From the NCBI RefSeq assembly GCF_023898315.1, contig NC_064622.1, positions 358,837,234 to 358,901,233 on the forward strand: a stretch of DNA of 64,000 nt, given 5' to 3'. A program made the position numbers and the translations under genes. The first letter of the stretch is position 1; each line of letters starts with the position of its first letter. The DNA comes from Schistocerca nitens. Taxonomy: Eukaryota > Arthropoda > Insecta > Orthoptera > Acrididae. Shown piece by piece: positions 1 to 11,219 of the stretch. The notes beneath the pieces are model-generated. The model did no database searches and was not told the DNA's origin. It saw nothing but the letters and a program-made list of their open reading frames with translations.

Positions 1-279
1 AAAAATACATTTATTTTTGTGTACACTAATGCAGATTCCAACACTGCCAGCACACACATTTATTAAACGTATATTTGCAGCAAAATGTACTGTTTGGCGT
101 ATTGCTCATATTGCTTCTTAATTGTATCTTCTTACATCTTGAGTCTCATTGACAAAATGCTTCATTTTGTGACAATAAAGTCTCACAGAATATCTCATTG
201 TTTCCTTTCTTTCTTTCTTGTCACCCACCTCATCACATTATTGTAGCTATACTTTTTTCTTTTTAAATGTTTTTACAAG
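1..279. other. Intron or intergenic sequence, nothing recognised
   Basis: AT-rich sequence with no open reading frame of note and no repeat that I recognise. It lies upstream of the first visible Sec63 exon and is probably part of a Sec63 intron. Confidence 0.4.
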
Positions 280-305
280 GGGAAGTCAAACTAAAACTAG
301 CCAGA

Positions 306-540
306 TCAGAAAAGTAAACTGTTTATTATTTCTAAGGTAGTCCCTATAACTGTTAATACATTTATCCCTTGTGAGACAAGACAGTCAGTGCCTTCATGGA
401 AAAAAGGTTTGCAGTTCTTACAGAACCAGGACAGTGGCCAGGCGTGCACCTTATTGCCGAAAGCAAATTGACGGCCATGAATTGCTTTCCTCAGGACTCC
501 AAAAATATGTAAATCACAGGGGCAGATGTTGGGACTTTGT
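306..540 (-). pseudogene. Mariner transposase C-terminal relic
   Basis: The - strand frame contains a degenerate form of the mariner signature YSPDLxPCDxHxFGxLK, seen here as QSPNICPCDLHIFGVLRKA. It is followed by the usual C-terminal helix region with FFHEGTDCLVSQGINV. The catalytic D of the PDL motif is N here, and the upstream two-thirds of the transposase is absent. It is therefore a non-coding relic of a cut-and-paste DDD transposase. Confidence 0.6.
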
Positions 541-669
541 GGAGCAAAACTTTTGCAATGTAGTCTAAACAGCAAGCACACCAAAAAAGTCGTGATGACC
601 TTTTTCTTCGTCTGCAAGGGCCCCACTGCTCATTGACCTTTAGGAACACGGTGCCACAACTAATTCACA

Positions 670-1013
670 GTGTTACATCGACACTTTGCAAAAATTGAAG
701 CATGCTATCAGCAGCAAATTCTAAGTAATGTTGACGGAGAGCATCTTTCTGTTGCAGGATAATGATTGCTTGCATGTTGCCAAAGATGTTTCAATTACAC
801 TGCAGATGTTTCGCTTCAAAATCCGTACATATTCTCCTTACAGTCCTGACCTTTCCCATGTTTTTTCCATATTTTTTGAGCCCTGGAAAAAAAAAGAAAA
901 TAATGCCCATTGATTTGCTTCGGATGCAGCGGGTGCATGCCTGGGAAGGTATTGACCAGCTTGTCTCACAATTAAATAAATACATTAACCGTTATGGTGA
1001 TCACTTTTGAAAT
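670..1013 (+). pseudogene. Mariner transposase catalytic-domain relic
   Basis: The + strand reading shows LLQDND near 750, which corresponds to the second catalytic aspartate motif of mariner (LxQDNAxPH). It is followed by YSPYSPDLS near 830, the third catalytic motif, then a frameshifted C-terminus (FASDAAG, then YINRYGDHF). Two frames are needed to read the match, so it is inactive. It lies in inverted orientation to the similar fragment just upstream. Confidence 0.6.
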
Positions 1014-1090
1014 AAAAAACAGTTTACTTACTTCCTTTAAACGCGCAAGTCAAAAGTTTCCAATCTTCTATAGAAACTGGCCGGATCACA

Positions 1091-1439
1091 GTTGAGTAGC
1101 CAATCTGAAACAATACGAACTTCTGCAATGACACTATGCTATTCTGTGACAGAATATGCATGTTTTGTTAGGTATAATTAGCATGTGCCAAACAAGAGGA
1201 CGTAGCTCTCAATGACTCCTGCAGAATCATAACAGGCTGCTTGAAAACCGCTCAAGTCGAATGACTTTACCACCTTGTAGTAAAAGCACCACCTCCTATT
1301 CAGAGAGAAATAGCTGTGAATAAGGAAAGGAAGACAGTGGAGTAGGAAAGTACCCACCCTCTGTAAGAGCACAAACTGCACCCACAGCAATTGAATTCAA
1401 GGAGGAGTTTCCATAGAACATGGCACTTAGGATAACTAC
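1091..1439. other. Unassigned intron sequence
   Basis: No coding or repeat signal is recognised between the mariner pair and the LINE fragment. Confidence 0.35.
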
Positions 1440-1770
1440 TAAAAAGCTAGGTTACAATTATGGAGGGCTACAGTCTACCTTCCCTCCGACTGGAAAAGGA
1501 TTCCTGAAATGTTACCTCCTGGCTGTGATCGGGAATGGATGACTTGGAAATCCCTGAATAGACTGAGGTCTGGAGTTGGCAAATAAAAGGTTTCTTGGCA
1601 AGGTGGAATTAACACTGGTCAAAATTGTATTCAGTGTGACTGTGGAGAAGACCAGACTGTTCAACATGTCAGCCTCTTGCACAGAAGATGAACTTCATCA
1701 AGGAACAGAAAATGCATTGGAAGTGGCTATGTTTTGGAAAAAAGTGATATAGTCATAACTGTGTATAATT
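1440..1770 (+). pseudogene. LINE reverse-transcriptase C-terminal fragment
   Basis: Read in broken frames on the + strand, this fragment gives a tryptophan-containing linker (WKSLNRLRSGVGK) and a cysteine/histidine cluster (CIQCDCGEDQTVQH). That is the C-terminal zinc-finger-like tail found after the RT domain in several Jockey/R1-type LINEs. It is 5'-truncated and carries internal stops. Its end abuts the Tc1/mariner-like element that starts at 1775. Confidence 0.45.
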
Positions 1771-1774
1771 TATA

Positions 1775-2547
1775 CAGGGTGTTACAAAAAGGTACAGCCA
1801 AACTTCCAGGAAACATTCCTCACACACAAAGAAAGAAAATATGTTATGTGGACATGTGTCCAGAAACGCTTACTTTCTATGTTGGAGCTCATTTTATTAC
1901 TTCTCTTCAAATCACATTAATCATGCAATGGAAACACACAGCAACAGAACGTACCAGCGTGACTTCAAACACTTTGTTACAGGAAATGTTCAAAATGTCC
2001 TCCGTTAGCGAGGATACATGCAGTCACCATCTGTCGCATGGAATCCCTGATGCGCTGATGCAGCCCTGGAGAATGGCGTATTGTATCACAGCCGTCCACA
2101 ATACGAGCACGAAGAGTCTCTCCATTTGGTACCGGGGTTGCGTAGACAAGAGCTTTCAAATGCCCCCATAAATGAAAGTCAAGAGGGTTGAAGTCAGGAG
2201 AGCGTGGAGGCCATGGAATTGGTCCGCCTCTACCAATCCATCGGTCACCGAATCTGTTGCTGAGAAGTGTATGAACACTTCGACTGAAATGTGCAGGAGC
2301 TCCATTGTGCATGAACCACATGTTGTGTCGTACTTGTAAAGGCACATGTTCTAGCAGCACAAGTAGAGTATCCCGTATGAAATCATGGCGGTGAATCGAG
2401 GAAGCATAGTACATACTGACGAAACTAAAATGAGCTCTAATATGGAAATTAAGCATTTCCGGACACATGTCCACACAACATATTTTCTTTATTTGTGTGT
2501 GAGGAATGTTTCCTGAAAGTTTGGCCGTACCTTTTTGTAACACCCTG
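1775..2547 (-). mobile_element. Tc1/mariner-superfamily element with long terminal inverted repeats
   Basis: The two ends, CAGGGTGTTACAAAAAGGTA on the left and its complement ending CACCCTG on the right, form inverted repeats that continue for roughly 130 bp with some mismatches. TA dinucleotides flank both ends (1773-1774 and 2548-2549), the usual IS630/Tc1/mariner target duplication. At 773 bp it is too short for a complete transposase, so it is an internally deleted derivative that keeps only the transposase C-terminus. It sits in a Sec63 intron. Confidence 0.75.
1977..2395 (-). pseudogene. DDE transposase C-terminal half
   Basis: The open frame contains the second catalytic motif as FMHNGAPAHFS, where the usual D is N. 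Thirty-six residues later comes the third motif, RSPDFNPLDFHLWG. The tail ends in ANGGHFEHFL, as in full-length insect relatives. The first catalytic D and the DNA-binding domain are missing, and the open frame runs upstream into the terminal repeat. Non-functional on its own; it could only be mobilised in trans. Confidence 0.65.
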
Positions 2548-3742
2548 TATATGTTTTTGAGTCAAGAAATAATAATTTAACTGCCCCTTGTAGACCAACA
2601 GCTGAAAATATGGTGGTTGTGTGATGCTGCATGTTCTTTGTTGGGCGCATAAAGTCCAGTCTTTTTTCACACGATTTCGTATTTGCAATGTATACTCTAC
2701 ATGCTTTTACAAGTGTGTGTGTCATCTTACTGTTGTAAACCTTACATCTTAACTCTTTGTACAAGCCTTCACCTGCCTTTTTTTTATTTCTGCCTAATTC
2801 TAACTGCTGTATGTGTGTCCCTTTTTTATCTGTCAATATTTTTATTCTTTAGTAAGTGTAATTGATTGGTAGCTTTCTCGTGGATCATCACGGTGAAAGT
2901 GACAGTAATTTCGGTAATTGTTTCTGTTCAAAGAAAATTATGCCATTACTGCATCAAATATTCCCACATTTTATCCATTTTGTTTCTGTATTGTCAGCAA
3001 CCACTTTGTTTTGTCATTAAATTTAGGTTTTGCATATGCCACATAAAATTGTGTTTTTGTGGGGTCTAGCTTTTCTGTGTACTACACAACACTTGTAATA
3101 TATGACAACCAGTGCAAATGCACATTAACAACAATAACAACAAATACACATTATATTTTTGTAAAGAAAAAGAAAGTAAGTTTTCTTTGTTTCATAATAT
3201 TTACTGCTGACAACACACTTAAATGCCCTTTTGACTCTTTACCTTCAGGCTTGAAATCCGACAACAGCAGGACACCACCAGAAATTGGAACATGTGACAA
3301 ACACTTGCTGCAACCTGTTATGTATACCTCAGTACATCACAACATAGAACAGTTCTGTGTAGGAGCGATCCACAATATTGTCAGTGACAAAAATAATTGC
3401 AATAATAAAGCAAGTAAATAACTTTGTAATGAGACATGGGAAACAAGCTATTTTTTATAGCAAAATACCTGGTAAACAACCAAACCCTGTCTTTAAAATG
3501 TGTCAATAGAATCCAAACTTGCCTTTTAGTCCGTTGTTCAACAATTTTTGCTGCTGTTGTGGTGTACCTTCTGAGAGTACCACTAAACTATTTTTTCAGA
3601 ACCTAGGTTACTGTTATTATTCAGTAACACTTACAAAACAGAGGAACATAAAATGATGTTTCATCTTTCATCACAATACTGTTCACCTTCATTTATGGCA
3701 TTCAAATGAATGTTTCTTATATTGAATCTCTTCTTTTTGCAG
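2548..3742. other. Sec63 intron sequence, no recognised element
   Basis: AT-rich DNA containing only short spurious reading frames. The last bases (TTCTTTTTGCAG, ending at 3742) form a good polypyrimidine tract and 3' splice site for the Sec63 exon that follows. Confidence 0.5.
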
Positions 3743-3868
3743 GGTTCTTCTGTGGAAGATGATGACACTGAATGGGAGAAATTCCAGGCTCGATTGCATA
3801 AACGAGAAAAAGTTTTGGAGGGTAGAAGTAAGCAGTCTCATAGTGTGCACTGCCCATTTTTCCCAGAG
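3743..3868 (+). CDS. Sec63: Sec63 exon encoding acidic linker and start of the last conserved domain
   Basis: This 42-codon exon starts after an AG acceptor at 3741-3742 and ends before GTGAGT at 3869, phase 0 on both sides. The encoded segment runs from an acidic stretch (SSVEDDDTEWEKF) through a basic helix (RLHKREKVLEG) to HSVHCPFFPE. That is the region of Sec63 joining its acidic linker to the C-terminal domain. Sec63 is a J-domain protein of the ER membrane that works with the Sec61 channel and BiP during post-translational protein import. The J domain and membrane segments lie upstream, outside the window. Confidence 0.9.
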
Positions 3869-4251
3869 GTGAGTTCATTTGAAATTAAGGCTGCAGAATA
3901 ATTTTTAATTTGATAAATAAATGTTTAAGATGTAAGTATTCAGAAACAGCATCTGCATAGTAATTTTATTTTCTATGTGCAGCATTAATTACACGACATG
4001 CATTACAGTTTGTTTGACCTAAAAGTGACTGAATGAAAAATAATAAATATAAAGCAAAAACTAATTTTAGTTTATTTGTTCTGTTTGTTTGTCATGTAAA
4101 AATTTTCACTTAAAAACTAGAATGGCAAAAGAACAAATGCCGTGCAACTGCAAAAAGGATTGTAGTGCATTAAAAGGAATGTGATAGGAAGTGGGAGGTC
4201 TCAGATAGTAGTTGTAACACTGTAAATGTGAATTCATTGCTGCGTGAGGGA
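3869..4251. other. Sec63 intron, unassigned part
   Basis: Sequence between the splice donor at 3869 and the Gypsy 5' LTR. No feature recognised. Confidence 0.5.
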
Positions 4252-4520
4252 TGCAGTGACATATGCGCATACTATCAAAAGGCTGCACGTGCTACAGTGC
4301 TGTGTCATAGGCAGAGTGTGCCTAATATCACTGTCCTAGCCTGCCTTGACCCCCAGTCTATTTAAGGTTAACCAAGCTATGCTCAGACCCAATTCTCCAT
4401 GTGTATTGCTACAGCTCTTTGTGTTCGTAATTGGTTCCTGTTGAATGTTACCTAAATATTCCATGGAATAAAGTTGTGTTCAGTCTGCTGATCATGTTGT
4501 GCTTGTAAGTAATTGCAACA
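4252..4520 (+). repeat. 5' LTR of the Gypsy element
   Basis: Starts TGCAGTGACATATGCGCATA and ends AATTGCAACA. It matches the 3' LTR start (TGCAATGACGTGCGCATA at 8575) and shares blocks such as AAAGTTGTGTTCAGTCT. The LTRs are estimated by eye at about 75% identical. Confidence 0.7.
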
Positions 4521-4661
4521 TGGTTGGTAATCAGTGTGACCCTGTTGTCTGCACAAAGTTCTACTCTGGTTGGTCCTCCTTTTATTCACACAATGACTGG
4601 TGGTGTTACAGAGGACATTTTACATTGATTGGCTGAACAGCAATAAACATTTGTTGCAGCA

Positions 4662-5291
4662 TTGCACCACCAATCACAGGCACTGGACAATCAAGCTCAA
4701 GCACTTCAACCATTTGCTTCTGTTTTGTCTAGTCGGCATGCTCCTCAGTCTGTGTCACCTATTGTTTCGCCTTCCACAGCCCATGTGGTTTATCTACCTC
4801 CCTTTTCTTCATACAGTGAGTCCATTGAGAAATGGGATGCATACAAGAAAAGTCTGTGACAACAATTTCAAGCTTTTGGTATTACTGATGCTATTTTATG
4901 TTGTATCTTGTTTTTTCCATCGATATTGCCAAGAATGTATCAAGTCCTATGTCAGCTCATCCCTTTGCAGGATCCATTCTCTTTAACATTTGACCAAATG
5001 TGTGAACTTCTTTCAAAATACTTCAGTAAGTGCACACATGTTATTTCATCCTGGGTTGGGTTTTACTGCTGTGGGAGGCAACCACATCAATCCAATCGAG
5101 CATGGGCGGCTGAACTCCATGGGTTAAGTAGTTGTCATTTTGCATCCGATGTGCCTAAAGTGCCATATGCTGATCAGATGTTGAGAGATGCTGTCATTTG
5201 TTACCAAATTGAGTTATGGTGTGAGGTATCGGCAAACCAACTCTCTTCTCCACACCAATATTCTCACATAGTTAGCAGGCGGAAGATATAG
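4662..5291 (+). pseudogene. Gypsy gag remnant
   Basis: Two open blocks (4662-4859 and 4908-5291) lie directly downstream of the 5' LTR, where gag belongs. The first carries a Gln/Ala-rich segment (SQALDNQAQALQPF) and FSSYSESIEKWDAYKKSL. The second resembles the retroelement Gag core (DPFSLTFDQMCELLSKYF). A stop and a frame change separate them. The structural protein function is inferred from position and general resemblance. Confidence 0.55.
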
Positions 5292-5729
5292 CCACGGCAG
5301 TCCACACACATTCACAGCATCACGGGGGCCAGCCTCGTTCCCAGCAGCAGCCGCATGAACAAAGTAAACAGGCTAGTAGACAACAGTGTTTGCATTCCAT
5401 GCTTCTGTCCTGTGCTTATTGTTCCATTAACTATGAGTACATAGCCTGCCCAAAATGCTGATCCGCCTGGTAAAGTTCTGGACATGCAGGTAGATACAGC
5501 AGTTGCAGTAAACTTGTTAAACTCACAAAATTACATTGACTTGGGCTCCCCTACACTTCTCCATGTGTCATGAAAGTTAGTAAGTTACAATAAACCGAGT
5601 ATTCCTATTCTCCGCCAATTTTCCGCACCAATGACCTGCAAGTCAGTAGTCTCGTCACTTCATGTGCACGTTACCACCAAACCTTTTGCTCATCCTCATC
5701 TTTTTTGGGCCCATCTGGTTCCAGTGGCA

Positions 5730-6106
5730 CTTTGGGAACAAGTCAAAGGTGAATTAGATTAACTCATGGAACCCGGCAGTGTTCGACTTATTGCATCAAG
5801 TGAATGGCCTATCCCTTTAGTTTAGCAAAGAAACCATTGGACCAGTTACACCTGTGCAGTGATTTTGAAGTTACTGTGAATGCACACTCGATAGTGGATA
5901 CATTCCCAATACCGCACCTGGATGAGCTCTTTTCAAAGTTATCAAGTGGTCAATATTTCTCAAAAATTGACTTTTGGATGCCTGTTTTCCCCTTAGATAC
6001 AGAGTCACGTCATATGTTAGTTGTCAATACTGCTTTTGGGCTGAACCAGTACTTGCAGTTGGATTTTGGAGCTGCCAGCATTCCCGCTATTTTTCAACCC
6101 CCCTTT

Positions 6107-6175
<69 letters not shown>

Positions 6176-6620
6176 TTTTAACACAGCATCTATGCCAGGT
6201 TGTGCAAACTATTTGGATGACATTGTAGTTTCCACTGCCTCCACTGAGGAACATTTACAAAATCTTCCTACTATTTTTTTTTCCCATCCACGCAGCCGGA
6301 TTGAAGTGTAATTTAGAAAAATGTCAGTTTTTTCAACCTTTTGTCATTTATCTTGGGTCTGAAGTATCTCGTGAGGGTCTCAAACCCCTGCATCGGTATG
6401 TTTCTGCTATTGTGTCTTTTCCAAGCCCTATGTCACTCGAAGAACTTCAAGTTTTTTTTTTAGGCAAAGTCGTGTACTACCATAAATTTTTGCCTGGGGC
6501 AGCGACAGTCATGCAGCCATTACATGTGTTGCTGTGTGAAGGGACTCAGTTTCGCTGGTCGCCATTTTTAAAACCACATTTTCCGCCCATAAGATCATGT
6601 TACACCTTGCACCCTGCTTA
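5730..6620 (+). pseudogene. Gypsy reverse transcriptase remnant
   Basis: Pieces in several frames reproduce the RT domain in order. First comes DFEVTVNAHSIVDTFPIPHLDEL, here cited only by its ends (5850-5940). Then follow YFSKIDF (motif A region, near 5955), FGLNQYLQLDFGAASIPAIFQ (near 6030-6095), YLDDIVVS (the catalytic YxDD box, near 6215), and the thumb with LGKVVYYHKFLPGA near 6465. An expanded AT repeat at about 6120-6170 interrupts the domain between motifs B and C. Confidence 0.85.
6120..6172. repeat. (AT)n microsatellite inside RT
   Basis: About 50 bp of pure alternating AT follow a short ATT run. It lies inside the RT coding remnant, so it expanded after the element inserted. Confidence 0.95.
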
Positions 6621-7060
6621 GTGACTTACCACCTAGGTCTCAATTTGATCCTTGCGATGGACACTTCACAGTACTGGTTGAGGGTGGTACTGGCTCATAG
6701 ATGTCCTGATGACACCAAGTGGCCTATTGCTTATGCCTCGAAAATGCTGACTCCTGCTCAAACTAAGTACTCTCAGATGGAAAAAGAAGCTTTCGGCATT
6801 CTATATGCTGTGAAGAAACTCTGTGTTTTTCCCTACAGTACCAAATTAACACTTGGTCACCGATCACAAACTGTTGGTTTCCTCATTCAGCCCTTCTACG
6901 TTGTTACCAGATAAAGTAACATATCACATTCAACATTGGGGTCTTTTCCTGTTGTATTACAACTATGAGATTCATTTTTGCCCTATGAATCAACACATAA
7001 ATGCCAATGCTTTGTTCTGGCTGCCGGCAGGTCCAGATCCAGGATTTGGTGAGGAGGAAT
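6597..7060 (+). pseudogene. Gypsy RNase H remnant
   Basis: Contains LILAMDTSQYWLRVVLAH (the RNase H DASxxGxG motif with the last residues changed), PIAYASKMLTPAQTKYSQ, KEAFGILYAVKK and, in a second frame, VTDHKLLVSSFSP. These are the ordered blocks of a retroelement RNase H. Frame changes near 6850 and at other points break it. Confidence 0.85.
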
Positions 7061-7079
7061 TGCTTTGTTTCCACATTGA

Positions 7080-8060
7080 TGTTGCCACACAGACAGTTGA
7101 TGGTTTTTCTGCAACTAACACACGGATAACAAAGTCTGTAGCTTTGGATCATGTTTTGCGGAAGGTCACAACATTCGTACAACATGGTTGGCCGAATTCG
7201 CCACCTTCTCATGCATCAGACCGCTCTGCAATTATTACATCTTTCAACATATATTCCCTTTTGTGGATGGCCATGGATCACTTGTCTCATCAAGCTGTGA
7301 TCCCCCCAGTGCTTCGTTCAGAGGCTCTTCATTTATTGCATGCATATGACTGGGGTGTATCACACAAAAGTGTTGGCTCATCGACATGTGTTTTGGCCCA
7401 GCTTGGATGGTGACATTACCCGCCTGGTTACCTGCTGTTCACAGTGTGCAATGCACCAAACAGCTCCGCAGATATCATCATCTCCTTTTCCAACACCACC
7501 GCGTGCATGGGACTGTAAACATGTGGCTTTCATTGACCCCTTTCTCAACCGTTACTTGCTGTTGGTCATTGACACAAAGCCTCAGTTTTTGTATGTTGTC
7601 TGTTGTGTTTCCATGTCCACAACTGCTATCATCACAGCCTTACACAAAAAAAAATTTTCTGTTGAAGGCTTGCCCATGATGTTAGTGTCCGATAATTGTC
7701 CAAATTTTCACCACAAGAGTTTGTGGCATTTTGCAATTCCCATGGTATCCGTCACATCCTCGCTCCGCTGTTTAACCCACCATCTAATGGTGAGATGAAG
7801 TGCATAGTGCAGGTGTTCAAAACTCAGTTGAAAAAGTAGGTTGCCAACTCTTTTGGGGTCGGTTTCTCTCCCTGTACCGTTTCATGCCATTCAGCAGAGC
7901 TACTCCATGGGCACCAGCCAAGGATGCTGCTACACCTCCTGTGCCCTTCACCTGGACATCAACTCATGCAGCTGCTGCACCTCTTCTGCTCAAGTGTAGC
8001 TGTCTGGGCACGTGGTTTGAAACATCGCCCTAAATGGGTTTTAGCTTCATCACCAGATGC
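7080..8060 (+). pseudogene. Gypsy integrase remnant
   Basis: An HHCC-type zinc-binding region (LLHAYDWGVSH near 7330, then CSQCAMHQ near 7436) is followed by the DDE core in degenerate form. FIDPFLNRYLLLVID near 7530-7570 is a damaged first aspartate motif, LPMMLVSDNCPNFHHKS near 7670 the second, and PPSNGEM-like sequence near 7785 the third. A C-terminal GPY-like region with VWARG lies near 8005. Frames shift repeatedly. Confidence 0.75.
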
Positions 8061-8560
8061 CGGGGACGGCGTCTCTGCGACATCTGCTCGGAGTACATCC
8101 CCGAGGCACCATGATCAGCTTCACTCTCATGTTGGTAGCCAGGTGCCCCCTGATGTCACACCATCGCCTCTGAAGCCAACCTCATTGGGCATCGTATCAC
8201 CTGCTGCTTCCAGTTCACAATTGCACATGCACGGGCATCAGTCGTCTGTGGCCGCACCAGCAGTTCCTCTATTGCTTCCAACACCATCATCAGTGATTCT
8301 ATCACCATTTTCTGTGCAACCACTGATGCCAGTACCATCAGCACTGTGAGCAACATCACCAGAGCCGATGCCCATGGTCGACTGGAAACATTTCAGGTGT
8401 AGTTGGTCTTGCCATATGGTTTGACATGGGAAGGTGGGTGCAAAGTGTGTCTGCGCCTGAAGCACTTCAGACCATTTGCTCCTGTTGCAGCCTGCCACAT
8501 TAGCCAGAGCCTAGTGAATGAGGAAGACTGCATGAATGTCTCAAGAATCTGTGATCTCCC

Positions 8561-8574
8561 TAAGAGAAGAGGAG
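8561..8574 (+). other. Polypurine tract
   Basis: TAAGAGAAGAGGAG directly precedes the TG that begins the 3' LTR, the expected place for plus-strand priming of a Gypsy element. Confidence 0.6.
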
Positions 8575-8646
8575 TGCAATGACGTGCGCATAATTTCTAT
8601 AGGCCACATGAATGCAGCAGTGCCATGTCATCCAAGAGGCACTTCA

Positions 8647-8804
<158 letters not shown>

Positions 8805-9000
8805 ACTGTCAGAGCCCACCACAGGCCTAAGTCTGTTTGAGGTTAGCTGAGCTACACCCAGCATCAGTTCTCCAGGTTTATTACTGCAACTGTATGTGTA
8901 CATAATTAGTTCCTGCTGAATGTTACTTAAATACTTTGCCCAAGTTATTAAAGCTTCCATGGAGTAAAGTTGTGTTCAGTCTACCTGTCGTGTTGTACTT

Positions 9001-9383
9001 CAGGGTTGCCACAAGTTTTGGGAAATCACGGAATTCGAACATGCCAGGGAAATCAGGAAATATCTGGGAAATGTGAAAAACAAACACTGGAAAAATCTTG
9101 TTTATGTGTCTCAGTAGATGAAATGGGTTGTTTACTGAGATGTTGGGCATCGTCGCTGGCTAGGTGCAGCGGGTACGTGCGCCACTTCCCTGGTCCCACA
9201 TTCTTACTCTTCTCCCCTTTCTACCACTCCCCACAGCTGTCAGTCATTGTTGCCACTATTTCTTGCTGCTTGCCTAGCAAGGCATGGAAACGTGAGGAGT
9301 GGTTTGTCTGGATCTGATTCTCAGAGACTGTTGACACAGCGGTCAAAGAAGGTTATCATTTGTGCATAAGTTGCGTCTGAGTT

Positions 9384-9431
<48 letters not shown>

Positions 9432-10486
9432 CAAAGGCTGTGGCTAAAAATTTGGTTGAGATAGTGTGATTGTCTGTTCTGTCTGCCTGTCTGCAGCTCA
9501 GTGATCATCTTCACACAGTGAGTTGCTACTGATCCTCATTTCTATTGATTCTCAGAGTATTCGCAAATTATCTGTTGCTTGGATTGATCATTGTGGTCTT
9601 ATTTTATCAGCATGGTGTCTGTGACATGTGAATGGCTGGCCACAAAAGTGGAATTCCGTGATGGGCCAAAACCGCAGGCCTTTTTTGTGGGTGTCTCTAA
9701 TGGATCTGGCCTGTCATGTAGCTGATTTTTGTGGTTTATCTATGGATACAGGAATGCAGTGTTCCTCGGCAGGTCAGAGGCGAGGGTGGTGGATTTCAGG
9801 GATTGCGACTGCCTTAACTGCAAGTACATTGTACATTGTGTATAAACATTTTATTTTTTTCTAGTAAAGTTTTGACACTTCAAAAGTAGTTTATATGTTA
9901 GAAAGTATGGATGATAAGAAGAAGAAAATTGTGTCAGTTGCTGGCAGTTTGTACGCTATGTAGTCATGCATTTATGGAAGAAAAACCACACAATACCTGT
10001 AAAATAATAGACATAGAAGCAGGTAATAACTGACAATAAAAAACATAGTAGAACCAACATTTTATTGGAGGTCATCTATAATGTTGGTTTACATGACTTT
10101 TCGCTGCCTTATAAACTCCTTTCAAGAGGCCTACTTTTTTCTGAAGTTATTTCTGAAATCAGTGAAGATATTTTAAATCTATCTTGTGACTCCAAGGAAA
10201 TGCGCTTTTCTGTCACCAAACGTGTTTCGTTTTATTGAAATAAAATAACATCAGTGGTCTTAATGAAACATAATATACCATGTGGCTTGCTTTCTCCACC
10301 TAAAAACAGTTCATTACAAAAGATGTTGGTGTTAGTACATAAGATTTTTGCTCACATGTTTAAAAATACAGAAGTCCTTGCATTTCTTTGTTAACTTATG
10401 CCTTTACTTGCCCTTGAGATCTCAAAATTTGTCAGGGAAAAGTGCTAAAACTTGTCTTCAAATCAGGGTAAGTTGAGGCAACCCTG
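9001..10486. mobile_element. Non-autonomous DNA transposon, CAGGGTTGCC termini, 5-bp target duplication
   Basis: Left end CAGGGTTGCCACAAGTT and right end AAGTTGAGGCAACCCTG are imperfect inverted repeats. TACTT occurs immediately outside both ends (8996-9000 and 10487-10491), consistent with a 5-bp target-site duplication. The subterminal regions are rich in GGGAAATC-like repeats. The 1.5-kb body has no recognisable transposase frame; a GT microsatellite lies at about 9390-9424. Superfamily not assigned. Confidence 0.7.
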
Positions 10487-10517
10487 TACTTATATCTAAT
10501 TACAATAATTACCAACA

Positions 10518-10848
10518 GGAATTGCTAGAAAAATTCTCTGCACACATATGCATATTTATGTCTTATATTCTTTATTTCAGAGAGGCAGTAGCAGCTGAAC
10601 ACAAGTGTTACGGTGTTATATGAGAGAGAACCTTTTTGTGAAAGTAAAATGTAAAATGTAGAATGTAGAAATTAATTTATTTTGCAGGGGTGAACAAACA
10701 TAAAGAGTAGTAGAAAATGTGATTATTATATGAAATGTACCCCATAAGGAGAAATAGACACACTAGCTTTTTTGTTTTTATTTTTTTATTTTTTCTAAGA
10801 AAATTATTTTAGGCATTCAGAATTCATTATATATTTATTGTTACACAG
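10518..10848. other. Sec63 intron, unassigned part
   Basis: AT-rich intron sequence ending in TTACACAG, the acceptor of the next Sec63 exon. Confidence 0.5.
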
Positions 10849-11052
10849 GATAAACAGGAATACTGGTGGGTTTATATCAGTGATCGGAAGAGCCACACTT
10901 TACTAACTTCTCCATACCATGTGACAGCTCTTGTGGAGGAAGAGGAAGTGCAGTTAAAATTCACTGCCCCACGATGGCCTGGCATCTACACGTTCACTGT
11001 TTGTCTGAAGTCAGATTCGTATCTTGGCTTTGACCAAATGCAGGACATAAAG
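10849..11052 (+). CDS. Sec63: Sec63 exon encoding most of the C-terminal beta-rich domain
   Basis: Sixty-eight codons lie between an AG acceptor (10847-10848) and GTCAGT at 11053, phase 0 on both sides. The protein segment starts DKQEYWWVYISDRKSHTLL, continues through VEEEEVQLKFTAPRWPG and ends FTVCLKSDSYLGFDQMQDIK. These blocks are strongly conserved in the Sec63/Brr2 homology region of animal Sec63: the WW-Y-DRK block, the SPYHVTAL strand and the SDSYLGFDQ turn. The exon joins in frame with the flanking exons and has no lesion, so the gene appears functional. Confidence 0.95.
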
Positions 11053-11219
11053 GTCAGTTCCATACCCAATCTCTATTTTGCAAACTTATCTACAACTATA
11101 CTGCTTATTGAAAAATGATTTTCAGTGAATGAATATGTATTAGATTGTAATTTTTGTTAACTTGAGTAGTGGTACAGTAAGGAGAACAAACCAGATGTTT
11201 GTTCATGATATACATTTCT
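11053..11219. other. Start of the 10-kb Sec63 intron
   Basis: Short unassigned stretch after the splice donor, before the LINE relic. Confidence 0.5.

Larger units (their letters stand above)
280..1090. mobile_element. Inverted pair of mariner-type relics
   Basis: Two fragments of mariner-type transposase C-termini face outward: one on the - strand ending at 306, one on the + strand ending near 1013. The outer flanks share an inverted stretch with the core AGTAAACTGTTTATT on the left and AACAGTTTACTTA on the right, which may be remnants of terminal repeats. Both reading frames are broken. It may be one element that duplicated in inverted form or two independent insertions. No target-site duplication was found. 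Confidence 0.5.
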
